DNA of 64,000 nt from an uncultured Kangiellaceae bacterium. GTDB taxonomy: Bacteria; Pseudomonadota; Gammaproteobacteria; Enterobacterales; Kangiellaceae. The notes under the pieces were generated by a model. The model was not told the origin of the DNA. It searched no databases and was given only the letters and a program-made list of their open reading frames with translations. The stretch spans positions 124,001 to 188,000 of the forward strand of contig CAJQOL010000007.1 of assembly GCA_905479925.1 (NCBI GenBank). The letters are read 5' to 3'. This document shows, one piece after another, positions 1 through 10,732 of this stretch (position 1 is its first letter; every line of letters begins with the position of its first letter). Position numbers and translations under genes: made by a program.

Positions 1-188
1 GTCAGCTTGAGGAGATGTTAGAACAGGTTGCTGATTTTTATGAAGAACAGGTTGATTATGATTTGAAAAAATTATCGGACTATATCGAGCCCATTTTGAT
101 CGTATTTATAGGCATTATAGTTATGGTACTTATGTTAGCAATCTATCTACCTATGTGGGAATTAACATCGGCGACCCGACGTGGCTAG
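1..188 (+). CDS. mshG: MSHA biogenesis inner-membrane protein MshG, 3' end (partial)
   Basis: This is the last 61 residues of a GspF/PilC-family platform protein, cut by the window edge. The frame from base 3 reads an acidic stretch (EEMLEQVADFYEEQVDYD), then the conserved KLSDYIEP segment, a final transmembrane helix rich in Ile, Val and Met, and the ending LPMWELTSATRRG, all typical of the C-terminus of type II secretion/type IV pilus platform proteins. In an MSHA cluster this gene is mshG, the inner-membrane platform that assembles pilin subunits with the ATPase MshE. The next gene starts inside its last codons (8-base overlap), which indicates one transcript. The family call is strong; the name rests on the pilin genes that follow. 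Confidence 0.85.
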   Translation, partial: QLEEMLEQVADFYEEQVDYDLKKLSDYIEPILIVFIGIIVMVLMLAIYLPMWELTSATRRG

Positions 189-711
189 CGCACTTACCTC
201 GAGCAATAAAGATAGCATAGCGCTGTATTTGATTTTGTTGTTGATGATCCTTCTAGGCGTTGGGTATTTGTTTTTAGTCAAACAACCGAGCATAAAGATT
301 GACTTGCAAAGAAAAGCGTTTTCCCTGAACGCATCAGCGTTTAAGAATGGCATATATTTAGCCCACATTAAGTTTTTAGCTAATGTCGGTGACAAACAGG
401 CCGATACCAACCTTGTAGATAGGTGGATTTCCAATGGTCTCGGGTTAGATTATAACGTCCATGGCTTTCCGGTGGGCATTAGCTATACAAAACATAATTT
501 ACCAAAACAACCGGCGAGACTCGAAGATTGTCGCGATATCTGGGATTTTGTTTTGGGGAAACTAAAACCAAAACTGTACCTAAATAAGCAGTTAGACAGT
601 TATTGGGTAGATATTTCTGACGATGGGGTATGCCAATACTTCTTCTCAGATTTTAAGAAAACCGTAATCAGTTATCATTCCTTAACAGGAAAGGTTAATT
701 TAGTGGAATAA
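181..711 (+). CDS. mshF: MshF-like MSHA biogenesis protein
   Basis: A 176-residue protein starting at a GTG that overlaps the end of mshG. It has one hydrophobic segment at about residues 13-33 (IALYLILLLMILLGVGYLFLV) and a soluble remainder with no motif I recognise, so it should be a single-pass inner-membrane protein with its bulk in the periplasm. In MSHA operons the slot between mshG and the pilin genes is occupied by mshF, a poorly conserved protein of about this size and shape. The name is therefore inferred from position and topology rather than sequence. A 101-base gap separates it from the major pilin gene, which may have its own promoter. Confidence 0.6.
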   Translation: MASALTSSNKDSIALYLILLLMILLGVGYLFLVKQPSIKIDLQRKAFSLNASAFKNGIYLAHIKFLANVGDKQADTNLVDRWISNGLGLDYNVHGFPVGISYTKHNLPKQPARLEDCRDIWDFVLGKLKPKLYLNKQLDSYWVDISDDGVCQYFFSDFKKTVISYHSLTGKVNLVE

Positions 712-812
712 ATACATGATTTCAGTGGATATTTTTATTTATTGAACTATCCTTGATACATGGTTCATTAACATTTTTACAATTAATAAGCGTTAGCAAA
801 GAGGAAACAATC

Positions 813-1253
813 GTGAAAAAGACATTTTCTAGAAACAAAGGCTTCACATTAATCGAATTAATCGTAGTAATCGTGATACTCGGGATAATGGCGGCGGTGG
901 CTGGTCCAAAATTTATTAATCTACAGACAGATGCAAGGTTATCCGTAGTGGACGGCGTTGAAGGGTCGGTTCGAAGTGCTGCAACATTGGTATACTCAAA
1001 AGCGCTTATTGACGGTACTGAAACTGCTGCAACCGGATCGGTAACTGTTGCAACTGGAGCAGTTACTACTGCATTTGGTTATCCGACTGCTGATGCAGCA
1101 GGAATTGTTGCGGCTGTTGATGTTGCCGGCGATATCGATGCAACAACCACTCCTGGAACCTTTTCTCTCAGGGCTAATTGCCTTGTTACCTATACCGCAG
1201 CAACTAGCGCAACGGTACCAGCAGCAGTAGCTAAGACAGTATCTGGCTGCTAA
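813..1253 (+). CDS. mshA: MSHA major pilin (type IV prepilin)
   Basis: Type IVb-like prepilin of 146 residues, the structural subunit of the MSHA pilus used for surface attachment. The GTG at 813 was chosen because GAGGAAAC lies just upstream and it gives a short basic leader (MKKTFSRNKG) cleaved by prepilin peptidase between Gly10 and Phe11, followed by FTLIE with the conserved Glu at mature position 5 and a long hydrophobic helix. An in-frame TTG at 753 would add 20 residues and is unlikely. The middle is low in complexity (Ala, Thr, Val, Gly). Two cysteines near the C-terminus (ANCLV and the terminal SGC) would form the usual pilin disulphide. A terminator-like hairpin lies 33 bases after the stop. 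Confidence 0.85.
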   Translation: MKKTFSRNKGFTLIELIVVIVILGIMAAVAGPKFINLQTDARLSVVDGVEGSVRSAATLVYSKALIDGTETAATGSVTVATGAVTTAFGYPTADAAGIVAAVDVAGDIDATTTPGTFSLRANCLVTYTAATSATVPAAVAKTVSGC

Positions 1254-1271
1254 CAAGTCGACATCAAGTCC

Positions 1272-1712
1272 TTGTTTTATCAAATAAAGCCGCCCTACTA
1301 TGAGGCGGCTTTTACACTTATAGAGCTTATTATTGTTGTTCTTTTAGTGGGTATCATGGGTAGCTATGCTGTTAGTCGATTTAGCAGCTCTGACGGTTAT
1401 CGCTTAGACACTGCAGCGGAACAACTTATTTCAGCGGGTCAATTGACCAAACAATTGAGCATGAATGACTCAGCTCGAACCTTTTCATTGGTTGTTCAAG
1501 CAAATCAAATTAACCTATTAGCCGACGGCACTTCCTTTAATGGTGGTAATCTTAGTTTCCCGTTGGTTTTTGGTTCAAATATTACCCTTTCGCCAACGCC
1601 AACCATCACTTTTGATAGTTTAGGTAATACCACGGCGGTTACAATTACTCTAACTGGAGCAGAAACCCGTAATGTCTGTTTTCAATCCAGTGGTTTAGTG
1701 CGCCCATGCTAA
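1272..1712 (+). CDS. mshC: MshC-type minor prepilin
   Basis: A 146-residue minor prepilin. The hydrophobic helix begins FTLIELIIVVLLVGIMGSY, and the C-terminus has a cysteine pair (NVCFQ and the final RPC). The only usable start is TTG at 1272, because the mshA stop is in the same frame 19 bases upstream and there is no ATG or GTG before the helix. No clear Shine-Dalgarno sequence precedes it. The residue before the cleavage site is Ala13 (EAA/FTLIE) rather than the usual Gly. The bases coding for the leader also form a terminator-like hairpin. In MSHA systems MshC is one of the minor pilins that prime assembly. The gene overlaps mshD by 7 bases. Confidence 0.75.
   Translation: MFYQIKPPYYEAAFTLIELIIVVLLVGIMGSYAVSRFSSSDGYRLDTAAEQLISAGQLTKQLSMNDSARTFSLVVQANQINLLADGTSFNGGNLSFPLVFGSNITLSPTPTITFDSLGNTTAVTITLTGAETRNVCFQSSGLVRPC
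1286..1313 (+). terminator. Terminator-like hairpin after mshA, inside the mshC leader
   Basis: AAAGCCGCC at 1286-1294 pairs perfectly with GGCGGCTTT at 1304-1312 across a 9-base loop and runs into TTTT. It is a GC-rich, 9-bp stem with a short U tract, as in intrinsic terminators, placed where a major pilin message would be cut from its minor-pilin genes. It lies within codons 5-14 of mshC, so translation starting at TTG 1272 would have to melt it. Confidence 0.6.
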
Positions 1713-2242
1713 AAGATTTTCAACAACGCGCCTTGACCGAAAAGGGCTACTCATTAATAGAATTAATTATCACGATTGTTGTAACCAGTATTGTAATGGT
1801 TATTTTTTACTCGATTTTTGCCCCTAACCAACAAGGTTCAGTGTCCCCAGTTGTTCAGGTGAAGGCTGCAGAGCTAGGACAAGCCTACTTGGAAGAAATA
1901 AGCTTAAAGCGATTTGACGAAAACTCGCCTATTGGCAACGCCCTACGATGTAACGGCGACCCGAGTTTACTATGTGGCGCAATAGGGGCCGAAGAAGGTA
2001 TCACCAACCGCGCGCTTTTTGATGATGTCGATGATTATAATGGTTTGAGTGATAATCCACCTCAAGATACTTTGGGAAATAATCGGGCAGGGTTTAATAG
2101 TTATACTGTAAATGTGTCAGTAAGTTACGCCGGTACTGATTTCGCTGGCTTAGCTCTACAGGATTTAAAGTTAATCCAGGTCACTGTTATAACTCCTCAA
2201 GGTAATAGTATGATATTTAGCCAATATCGAGGCAATTTTTAA
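1706..2242 (+). CDS. mshD: MshD-type minor prepilin
   Basis: Minor prepilin of 178 residues. The leader ends at Gly14 followed by YSLIELI, so cleavage would give an N-terminal Tyr with Glu at mature position 5, then a hydrophobic helix (IITIVVTSIVMVIFYSIF). The soluble part contains AELGQAYLEEI, and later the Cys-containing LRCNGDPSLLCG and a conserved region rich in Asp and Gly, typical of MshD, the minor pilin after mshC. The ATG at 1706 overlaps the mshC end. The stop shares a base with the mshO start (2242), so the minor pilins are translationally coupled. Confidence 0.8.
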   Translation: MLKDFQQRALTEKGYSLIELIITIVVTSIVMVIFYSIFAPNQQGSVSPVVQVKAAELGQAYLEEISLKRFDENSPIGNALRCNGDPSLLCGAIGAEEGITNRALFDDVDDYNGLSDNPPQDTLGNNRAGFNSYTVNVSVSYAGTDFAGLALQDLKLIQVTVITPQGNSMIFSQYRGNF

Positions 2243-3087
2243 TGATTGTCACCACTATCAACTACCAGAAGCGAGGGTTTAAAGATTCTCGGCTTAATGA
2301 CGGGTTCTCATTACTTGAACTAATTATCGTCATTGTAATACTCGCTATTATGGCGATTAGTTTGTCTAAATTAACCAACACCACCGTTTTCAGTTACATA
2401 GATGCAAAAGATAGAAATAGACTAAGTCAATCAGCGAAATGGGTAACAGAGAGAATTAGTCGAGAAGTAAGAGAAGCGCTACCGCAAAGCGTAAGAACAG
2501 CAACCAGTGGAAACTTTCACTGCGTGGAGTTTATGGCGATTGTTAATGCTTCTACTTATTTAGACCTTCCAGCCAGCGGCAACATATTAAGCTTCAATGC
2601 GGTTGGATATAATTTGGTTGCTACTCCAGGCAATCTAGTCGCGATTATGCCAATAGACCCGGCTTCTCTTTATGCCAGTAGCGGAGTATTAGCAACGGTA
2701 AACTCTATTGTTACATCGGGCGTTGATCCAAACCAAGCAGTTATTAGCTTAGCCGCGGCGACAAACTTTGTGCGACGTTCACCACAACGAAGGTTTTATC
2801 TACTAAATACACCGGTTTCGTTTTGTCTTAATAATCTGTCCGGCGAAATGACTCGCCACGATGGTTACGCAATAGCCGCCGCCCAGCAATTTCCACCTCC
2901 TGGAGGAACGGTTATTGGTGAAAACTTTACCGCGGTAAGTACAGTTTTCAACTATCAGCTTGGAACCTTGAGTCGTTCTGGGCTGTTACAAATAAACCTA
3001 AATTCGCAAAACCGCTCTCGTAGCTTAACCGGCACCAGTGAGTCCTTCGATGTTTTCCATGAGGTACATGTTCGTAATGTCCCTTAA
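2242..3087 (+). CDS. mshO: MshO-type prepilin-like protein
   Basis: Large prepilin-like protein of 281 residues with a 21-residue leader ending at Gly21, then FSLLELIIVIVILAIMAIS. The length and the N-terminal methylation motif match MshO, the pseudopilin GspJ-like subunit of MSHA pili, which would sit at the pilus tip with MshD and MshP. The start ATG overlaps the mshD stop by one base. Its final 11 bases overlap the preferred mshP start. There is no sign of disruption. Confidence 0.75.
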   Translation: MIVTTINYQKRGFKDSRLNDGFSLLELIIVIVILAIMAISLSKLTNTTVFSYIDAKDRNRLSQSAKWVTERISREVREALPQSVRTATSGNFHCVEFMAIVNASTYLDLPASGNILSFNAVGYNLVATPGNLVAIMPIDPASLYASSGVLATVNSIVTSGVDPNQAVISLAAATNFVRRSPQRRFYLLNTPVSFCLNNLSGEMTRHDGYAIAAAQQFPPPGGTVIGENFTAVSTVFNYQLGTLSRSGLLQINLNSQNRSRSLTGTSESFDVFHEVHVRNVP

Positions 3088-3520
3088 CCCAATAAAGTAT
3101 CGCCACTATTCTTCGGGAGTCTCAAACCAGCGAGGCGTCAGTATGGCATTTTTGCTCTTTGCCATTATTATTGTCAGTTTACTCGCAGCTGCGTTAATTC
3201 GAATAAACTCACAATCAGAATTATCTGTCGCTCAACAAGTGATAGCTACTCGTGCTTTTTTCGCTGCAGAAAGCGGAGCAAATTTACAAGCGTTAGCAAT
3301 TTTTCCGATCGGAGCTGGACTTGGAACATGCGCTAACAGCAATTATACGTTTACCAACAATGGTCTCAATGGGTGCACGGCCACTACCCAATGTGCTGCA
3401 ATAGTGATTGGTACAGATACTTTTTACCAAATAACCAGTCAAGGCCAATGTAATATTGGTCAGCCGCTTCAAGCAACACGAACCATCGAAGTTAGACTAA
3501 AGGACGCCGAGACGCCGTGA
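3077..3520 (+). CDS. mshP: MshP-like pilus protein
   Basis: A 147-residue protein from the ATG at 3077. An in-frame start at 3038 lies deep inside mshO and would add 13 residues with no better signal. After a basic N-terminus with NQRGVSM there is a hydrophobic helix (AFLLFAIIIVSLLAAALI), then AAESGANLQALA, the helix-exit pattern of PilX/MshP minor pilins, which lack the classical E5 prepilin motif. Several cysteines follow in the soluble part. This is the last msh gene seen. The large mshQ gene that often follows is absent, and the next gene begins on the stop codon. Confidence 0.75.
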   Translation: MSLNPIKYRHYSSGVSNQRGVSMAFLLFAIIIVSLLAAALIRINSQSELSVAQQVIATRAFFAAESGANLQALAIFPIGAGLGTCANSNYTFTNNGLNGCTATTQCAAIVIGTDTFYQITSQGQCNIGQPLQATRTIEVRLKDAETP

Positions 3521-4014
3521 GCCACAATCCCCCCCTTTGTTATTGTGGTAACCAGAAACCATTTCAACATTGCTGCCAGCCGATTCATATAGCTAAAAGT
3601 AGAGCTGAAACTGCAGAAGCGCTGATGCGATCGAGGTTTAGTGCTTTTTGTACACAAAACCTAAGCTATTTAGTTGCTACCCATCAACCCCCTCTAGGTC
3701 AAAAAACGCCAACAGAGGACGAATATCACTCGGAAAACCAGTGGGTTGGATTAAAGATTTTAAACACTGACTTAGGTCTAAAGTCGGATAATAGTGGTCA
3801 CGTTGAATTTGTCGCTTTTTATACCTTGGCTACTAATGATGCGATAGAACCGCTACATCAGTTAAGAGAACGTTCCTTTTTCGAGCAGCACAATCATCAA
3901 TGGTTTTATGTTAGCGGCGAAGCTGGCTCAAGGGTGAAAATTAGCAGAAATGAAACTTGTCCCTGTCAAAGTGGAAAGAAAACTAAAAAATGCCACCCCC
4001 ATTGGCTTTGTTAG
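3517..4014 (+). CDS. ychJ: YchJ family SEC-C motif protein
   Basis: A 165-residue protein of the YchJ/UPF0225 family. It has cysteine-rich ends: an N-terminal CYCGNQKPFQHCC and a C-terminal SEC-C motif CPCQSGKKTKKC, both expected to bind zinc, around a middle with EALMRSRFSAF and QWFYVSGE, which are family signatures. Its biochemical role is not established. It starts with a GTG overlapping the mshP stop by 4 bases, so it is at least read with the end of the pilus operon, although ychJ is not a pilus gene elsewhere. The 3' end is followed by the glyQ promoter region. Confidence 0.85.
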   Translation: MSHNPPLCYCGNQKPFQHCCQPIHIAKSRAETAEALMRSRFSAFCTQNLSYLVATHQPPLGQKTPTEDEYHSENQWVGLKILNTDLGLKSDNSGHVEFVAFYTLATNDAIEPLHQLRERSFFEQHNHQWFYVSGEAGSRVKISRNETCPCQSGKKTKKCHPHWLC

Positions 4015-4046
4015 CCCGATAAAATATAGGATCAACTCTATAGGGT

Positions 4047-4055
4047 TGCTATAAT
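4047..4055 (+). promoter_or_regulatory. Extended -10 promoter candidate for glyQS
   Basis: TGCTATAAT at 4047-4055 is a perfect extended -10 element (TG, one base, TATAAT), followed by a GC-rich CGCGCCC. No clear -35 hexamer is seen at the usual distance, as is common for extended -10 promoters. It lies 69 bases before the glyQ start. Confidence 0.5.
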
Positions 4056-4123
4056 CGCGCCCTAAACCAATATTTTTGATTAATGATTGCTACTCATAGA
4101 ATCTAAATTCGGAGACAAATAGT

Positions 4124-5080
4124 TTGTCTGATTTAACCACTGACAAGGCTCGCCAAAGCGCTACTACGAATAAAGGCATAAAAGGAGCTCCACAAACTTT
4201 TCAAGGTTTGATTATGAAGCTCCAAGAATTCTGGTCCGATAAAGGGTGCGTCATCGTACAGCCTCTAGACCTAGAGGTTGGCGCTGGAACTTTTCATCCA
4301 GCAACGTTTTTGCGCTCGATAGGTCCAGAGCCCTGGAACGCCGCGTATGTTCAGCCGTGTCGCCGCCCTACCGATGGTCGCTTCGGTGAAAACCCTAATC
4401 GACTGCAGCATTATTATCAATATCAAGTGATTTTAAAGCCATCACCAAAAAACATACAAGAATTGTATCTAGATTCCTTAAGAATGTTAGGAATCGATCC
4501 GCTTGAGCATGATGTTCGTTTTGTAGAAGACAACTGGGAGTCTCCTACATTAGGAGCATGGGGTCTAGGATGGGAAATCTGGCTAAACGGTATGGAAGTC
4601 ACTCAATTTACTTATTTTCAGCAAGTTGGTGGTATCGAGTGCAAACCAGTAACCGGCGAATTAACTTACGGTTTAGAAAGAATCGCTATGTACTTACAAG
4701 GCGTAGATAGCATTTTTGATTTAGTTTGGACTGAAGGTCCACAGGGAACCGTTACTTATCGAGACGTTTTTCATCAAAACGAAGTTGAACAATCAACCTA
4801 TAACTTTGAACATGCCGATGTTGACTATCTTTTTGGCTTTTTCGACTATTGCGAAAAGCAGAGCCAACAACTAATTGAACAAAGTTTACCGTTGCCCGCC
4901 TACGAAATGGTACTAAAAGCCTCACACGCATTTAATCTGTTAGATGCAAGACATGCTATTTCAGTTACCGAACGACAACGGTATATCTTAAGAGTTAGAG
5001 CACTTTCTCGAGCGGTGGCTCAAGCCTATTATGACTCCCGAGAAGCTTTAGGCTTTCCGATTGGTAAGGAGCAGCAGTAA
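4124..5080 (+). CDS. glyQ: Glycine--tRNA ligase alpha subunit
   Basis: Catalytic alpha chain of the bacterial alpha2-beta2 glycyl-tRNA synthetase, which charges tRNA-Gly in the cytoplasm. It is recognisable by [13 protein letters not shown], the segment [37 protein letters not shown] and [14 protein letters not shown]. It has 318 residues against about 303 in E. coli, because the TTG start at 4124 (GGAG 9 bases upstream) adds some 20 non-conserved residues before the family's usual N-terminus. No ATG lies close to that point, so TTG is kept. The stop overlaps the glyS ATG by one base (TAATG). Confidence 0.95.
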   Translation: MSDLTTDKARQSATTNKGIKGAPQTFQGLIMKLQEFWSDKGCVIVQPLDLEVGAGTFHPATFLRSIGPEPWNAAYVQPCRRPTDGRFGENPNRLQHYYQYQVILKPSPKNIQELYLDSLRMLGIDPLEHDVRFVEDNWESPTLGAWGLGWEIWLNGMEVTQFTYFQQVGGIECKPVTGELTYGLERIAMYLQGVDSIFDLVWTEGPQGTVTYRDVFHQNEVEQSTYNFEHADVDYLFGFFDYCEKQSQQLIEQSLPLPAYEMVLKASHAFNLLDARHAISVTERQRYILRVRALSRAVAQAYYDSREALGFPIGKEQQ

Positions 5081-7152
5081 TGAGCAATAAACAAGATTTT
5101 CTCTTCGAACTTGGTTGCGAAGAACTTCCTGCAAAAGCGCTTATAAAAATGACCAAGTCGCTGCATAACTTTATTGGTGACGGTTTATCGCAATTAGGAT
5201 TAACCTTTGAAGATAGTGAGGCATTTGCAACACCTAGACGAATGGCGGTTAGATTCACTGGATTAGACGCTGCGCAGCAAGATAAACAAGTCGAAAAGTT
5301 GGGTCCAGCGGTGGCTGCTGCATTTGATCAAGACGGCAACGCGAAACCGGCAGCACTCGGGTTTGCGCGTTCAAACGGCACGTCGGTTGAAGAGTTATCT
5401 AGAAAACAAACGGACAAAGGTGAGCGTCTTGCTTATATTGCCAATGTTAAGGGTGAAACAACAACTGCTCTAATGCCCGAGTTATTATCAAAAGCCATTG
5501 CGCAACTCCCAGTTCCCAAAGCGATGAAGTGGGGTAACACTAACTATCAGTTTAGTCGTCCTGTGCATTGGTTAGTCGCATTATTTGGAAGCGATGTCAT
5601 TGATTTTTCAATGTATGGTATCCAAGCCGGCAATCAAACCTTTGGTCATCGTTTTCATGCGCCACAAGCTATTACGATCGAACAGCCGGAGAATTATGAA
5701 AAACAACTCAAAGAAGCACAGGTTATTGCTTGCTTTGAAGAGCGAAAAGCGACCATCCGAATTCAGGTAGAATCCATCGCTAAGTCACAGAAAGCTATAG
5801 CGGCGATCGACGAGGACTTGCTAGAAGAGGTAACCGCTTTGGTAGAATGGCCGCAAGCTCTTTTGGGTAATTTTGACCAAGAGTTTTTGGAAGTGCCTTC
5901 AGAAGCGCTGGTTTCCTCCATGGCAGAACATCAAAAATATTTCCATTTAGTTGACCAAGATAATCAACTGTTAGCTAACTTCATTACCGTCGCCAACATT
6001 CATAGTTCCAATGTTAACGCTGTTATTGAAGGTAATGAAAAAGTCATTCGACCTCGTTTAGCGGATGCGAAATTTTTCTATGATACCGATAGAAAAAGTC
6101 GTTTAGACAGCCACATTAACAAATTGAAAAAGGTCGTTTTCCAGAACAAACTTGGTTCAATCTTTGATAAAACCGAACGAGTTAAAACCCTCGCTTGCAA
6201 GATTGGCGAAACCCTAAAGCTAGACCAGGAGCAGATCGCTAGGGCGGCGGATATTTGTAAGTGCGACTTAGTCACTAATATGGTCGGCGAGTTTAGCGAT
6301 TTACAGGGAATAATGGGTAAGTACTATGCCTCGCTTGATGGTGAGGCTAACGATGTCTGCTTATCCATGGACGAGATTTACATGCCGCGCTTTGCTGGAG
6401 ATTCCTTACCGACGTCAAATATTGGCTTGGTATTAGCAATAGCGGAACGAATCGATACCTTAGTGGGAATTTTCGGCATTGGACAGATTCCGACCGGGGC
6501 AAAAGACCCATTTGCTTTAAGACGCGCCTCACTAGGTGTTTTACGCTTGATCAGTGAGAAGCGTTTAGACCTAAGTTTAGATACTTTAATTCAAATATCG
6601 ATTGCGACTTTCGAATCAATCACACTCAGTGAAACAACCGGTGACGATTTATTAGCGTTCTTTTCCGCTAGAAGCAATGCGATGTACCAGGACAAAGGTT
6701 TTTCAACGCCAGTTATAAAAGCAGTTCAAGCGGTGAATGTTTTGAAACCAACGGATTTTGAAGATCGTTTAGCCGCTATTCAAGCATTTAATGAACGACC
6801 AGAGAGCGAAGCTTTAGCGGAAGCAAACAAACGAGTTAAAAATATTTTAGCAAAATCGGATATTGATCTAAGCAACCATTCAATAAACCAACAACTATTC
6901 GAACAAGAAGAAAAGGATTTGTTTGATACGATTGAGCAAGTAAGAGATTACGTTGATGGTGAGATTGTAAGTGCTAACTACCAAAACGCACTTAGTAAAC
7001 TTGCTGGTTTAAAGGACGTTGTTAATCGTTTTTTTGATAACGTCATGATCAATGCCGATGATACTGAAGTTAGAAAAAATCGTTTGGCGCTTATTACTGA
7101 ACTTCGGCACTTGTTTATTGGCATTGCTGATATTTCTCTGCTTCAGAAGTAA
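5080..7152 (+). CDS. glyS: Glycine--tRNA ligase beta subunit
   Basis: Beta chain (690 residues, as in E. coli) of glycyl-tRNA synthetase, which carries tRNA recognition and the anticodon-binding C-terminal region. Visible family segments are FLFELGCEELPAKAL at the N-terminus, ATPRRMAVRF, MKWGNTNYQFSRPVHWL, MAEHQKYFHL, RPRLADAKFFYDTD and the HD-like LVTNMVGEFSDLQGIMG. The start overlaps glyQ, which couples subunit synthesis. gmhB follows after 10 bases in the same direction and is probably on the same message. Confidence 0.96.
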   Translation: MSNKQDFLFELGCEELPAKALIKMTKSLHNFIGDGLSQLGLTFEDSEAFATPRRMAVRFTGLDAAQQDKQVEKLGPAVAAAFDQDGNAKPAALGFARSNGTSVEELSRKQTDKGERLAYIANVKGETTTALMPELLSKAIAQLPVPKAMKWGNTNYQFSRPVHWLVALFGSDVIDFSMYGIQAGNQTFGHRFHAPQAITIEQPENYEKQLKEAQVIACFEERKATIRIQVESIAKSQKAIAAIDEDLLEEVTALVEWPQALLGNFDQEFLEVPSEALVSSMAEHQKYFHLVDQDNQLLANFITVANIHSSNVNAVIEGNEKVIRPRLADAKFFYDTDRKSRLDSHINKLKKVVFQNKLGSIFDKTERVKTLACKIGETLKLDQEQIARAADICKCDLVTNMVGEFSDLQGIMGKYYASLDGEANDVCLSMDEIYMPRFAGDSLPTSNIGLVLAIAERIDTLVGIFGIGQIPTGAKDPFALRRASLGVLRLISEKRLDLSLDTLIQISIATFESITLSETTGDDLLAFFSARSNAMYQDKGFSTPVIKAVQAVNVLKPTDFEDRLAAIQAFNERPESEALAEANKRVKNILAKSDIDLSNHSINQQLFEQEEKDLFDTIEQVRDYVDGEIVSANYQNALSKLAGLKDVVNRFFDNVMINADDTEVRKNRLALITELRHLFIGIADISLLQK

Positions 7153-7162
7153 TTAATAAGGT

Positions 7163-7717
7163 ATGTCGCTAGCAACTAATAAAAACCGGCTGGTCATTTT
7201 AGACCGCGATGGTGTTATCAATTTGGATTCTGATAGTTACATAAAATCGGAAGAAGAGTGGATAGCGATAGAGTCGAGTTTAGAAGCAATAGCCAAGCTG
7301 AATAGAGCAGGCATAAAAGTTGGCGTTGCGACTAATCAATCGGGAATAGCGCGCGGTTATTTTGACACAACCACACTCGCGTTAATGCACAAAAAGATGG
7401 AGTTGTGTTTAGCCAAACACGGTGCACATGTCGACTATTTAACCTATTGCCCGGATCATCCAGATAATCCAGGACCCAATAGGAAACCTGCGCCCGGAAT
7501 GGCAAACCAGCTTTTGGAATATTTTGGCGCAAATGCTAATGAAACTTGGTTTGTCGGAGACTCGTTAAGTGATATTGAGTGCGCTCTAAATGCAGGCTGT
7601 CAACCGGCATTGGTTCTTACAGGTAAAGGTGAGAAAACATCTAAAAAGACAAACTTACCAAAAGAAACACCAATCTTTAAGGATTTAGCTAGTTTTGTTG
7701 ACCAACTATTAAATTAG
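7163..7717 (+). CDS. gmhB: D-glycero-D-manno-heptose 1,7-bisphosphate 7-phosphatase (HAD family)
   Basis: A 184-residue HAD phosphatase that removes the 7-phosphate in ADP-heptose synthesis for the lipopolysaccharide inner core. HAD motif I is ILDRDGVIN (nucleophile Asp14, acid Asp16); motif II follows VGVATNQSGIARG; motif III/IV are KPAPGM and WFVGDSLSDIECA. GmhB is common directly after glyS in gammaproteobacteria. The usual zinc loop (C-x-H then C-x-C) is reduced here: CPDH is present but the following C-x-C is missing, so zinc binding is doubtful. Histidinol-phosphatase is the nearest alternative, but the stand-alone length and context favour GmhB. Confidence 0.88.
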   Translation: MSLATNKNRLVILDRDGVINLDSDSYIKSEEEWIAIESSLEAIAKLNRAGIKVGVATNQSGIARGYFDTTTLALMHKKMELCLAKHGAHVDYLTYCPDHPDNPGPNRKPAPGMANQLLEYFGANANETWFVGDSLSDIECALNAGCQPALVLTGKGEKTSKKTNLPKETPIFKDLASFVDQLLN

Positions 7718-7797
7718 CTTGTTGATACAACAATAGATTAGTGTGTTAGTTATCCCCTGTTAAATCATCTCCACGGCCTTAGTTTATTGGATCAAAA

Positions 7798-7825
7798 AAG
7801 CCAAGCTCTATATGAAGCTTGGCTT
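7798..7825. terminator. Bidirectional terminator between gmhB and the cytochrome gene
   Basis: A perfect 10-bp inverted repeat, AAGCCAAGCT at 7798-7807 and AGCTTGGCTT at 7816-7825, with an 8-base loop. It is preceded by AAAAAA, which gives a U tract for minus-strand transcripts. It sits between two convergent genes. Confidence 0.8.
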
Positions 7826-7871
7826 GATTTGGCTTAGATTAGATTAGTTACTTTCAAAGACCAGTTAAAAG

Positions 7872-8183
7872 CTATTTTAAACTTGCGTAAAATGCAGCTA
7901 AATTTTCAATATCAGCATCGGTTAACCCAGCCGCTAATCCGCCCATTACAGGATCTTTACGAGTTTTATCACGAAAAGCTCTAAGTTGCTTTGCGGTATA
8001 TGGTGCTTTTTGGCCCGCTAAATTAGGGTAAGTTGGGATCATACTAATACCTGCTACCCCATGACATCCGGCGCAAGTAGCCGCTTTAGCCTTACCAGCT
8101 TTAATATCGGCGGCGGATACAGTTGATCCAAATGCCAAGATAGAAAGAGACAATCCACCGATCAGCTTCACTATTTTTTTCAC
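7872..8183 (-). CDS. Small periplasmic class I cytochrome c
   Basis: A 103-residue monohaem cytochrome c. An N-terminal signal peptide ends near TVSA/AD (residue 24). The haem site is CAGCH (Cys37, Cys40, His41), and Met80 in DPVMGG is the likely distal ligand. The C-terminus ends in a helix ([12 protein letters not shown]) typical of the cytochrome c553/c4-half family. It should shuttle electrons in the periplasm, for example to a terminal oxidase, but no partner gene lies beside it. It follows gyrB in the same direction with a 30-base gap, and the terminator at 7798-7825 closes the unit. Confidence 0.9.
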   Translation of the reverse strand: MKKIVKLIGGLSLSILAFGSTVSAADIKAGKAKAATCAGCHGVAGISMIPTYPNLAGQKAPYTAKQLRAFRDKTRKDPVMGGLAAGLTDADIENLAAFYASLK

Positions 8184-8213
8184 TTCATTTACTCCAGTTC
8201 TACGTTTAACGTT

Positions 8214-10679
<2,466 letters not shown>

Positions 10680-10732
10680 CTAAGGTTCTTATAGTCGTTA
10701 AGTGTTCAATTAAAATGAACGAGTAAAAATAG

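Noticed and set aside
996-1283. Minus-strand open frame of 95 residues opposite mshA
   Set aside because: It is the reverse of the low-complexity pilin middle and looks like an artefact of Ala/Thr/Val codons.
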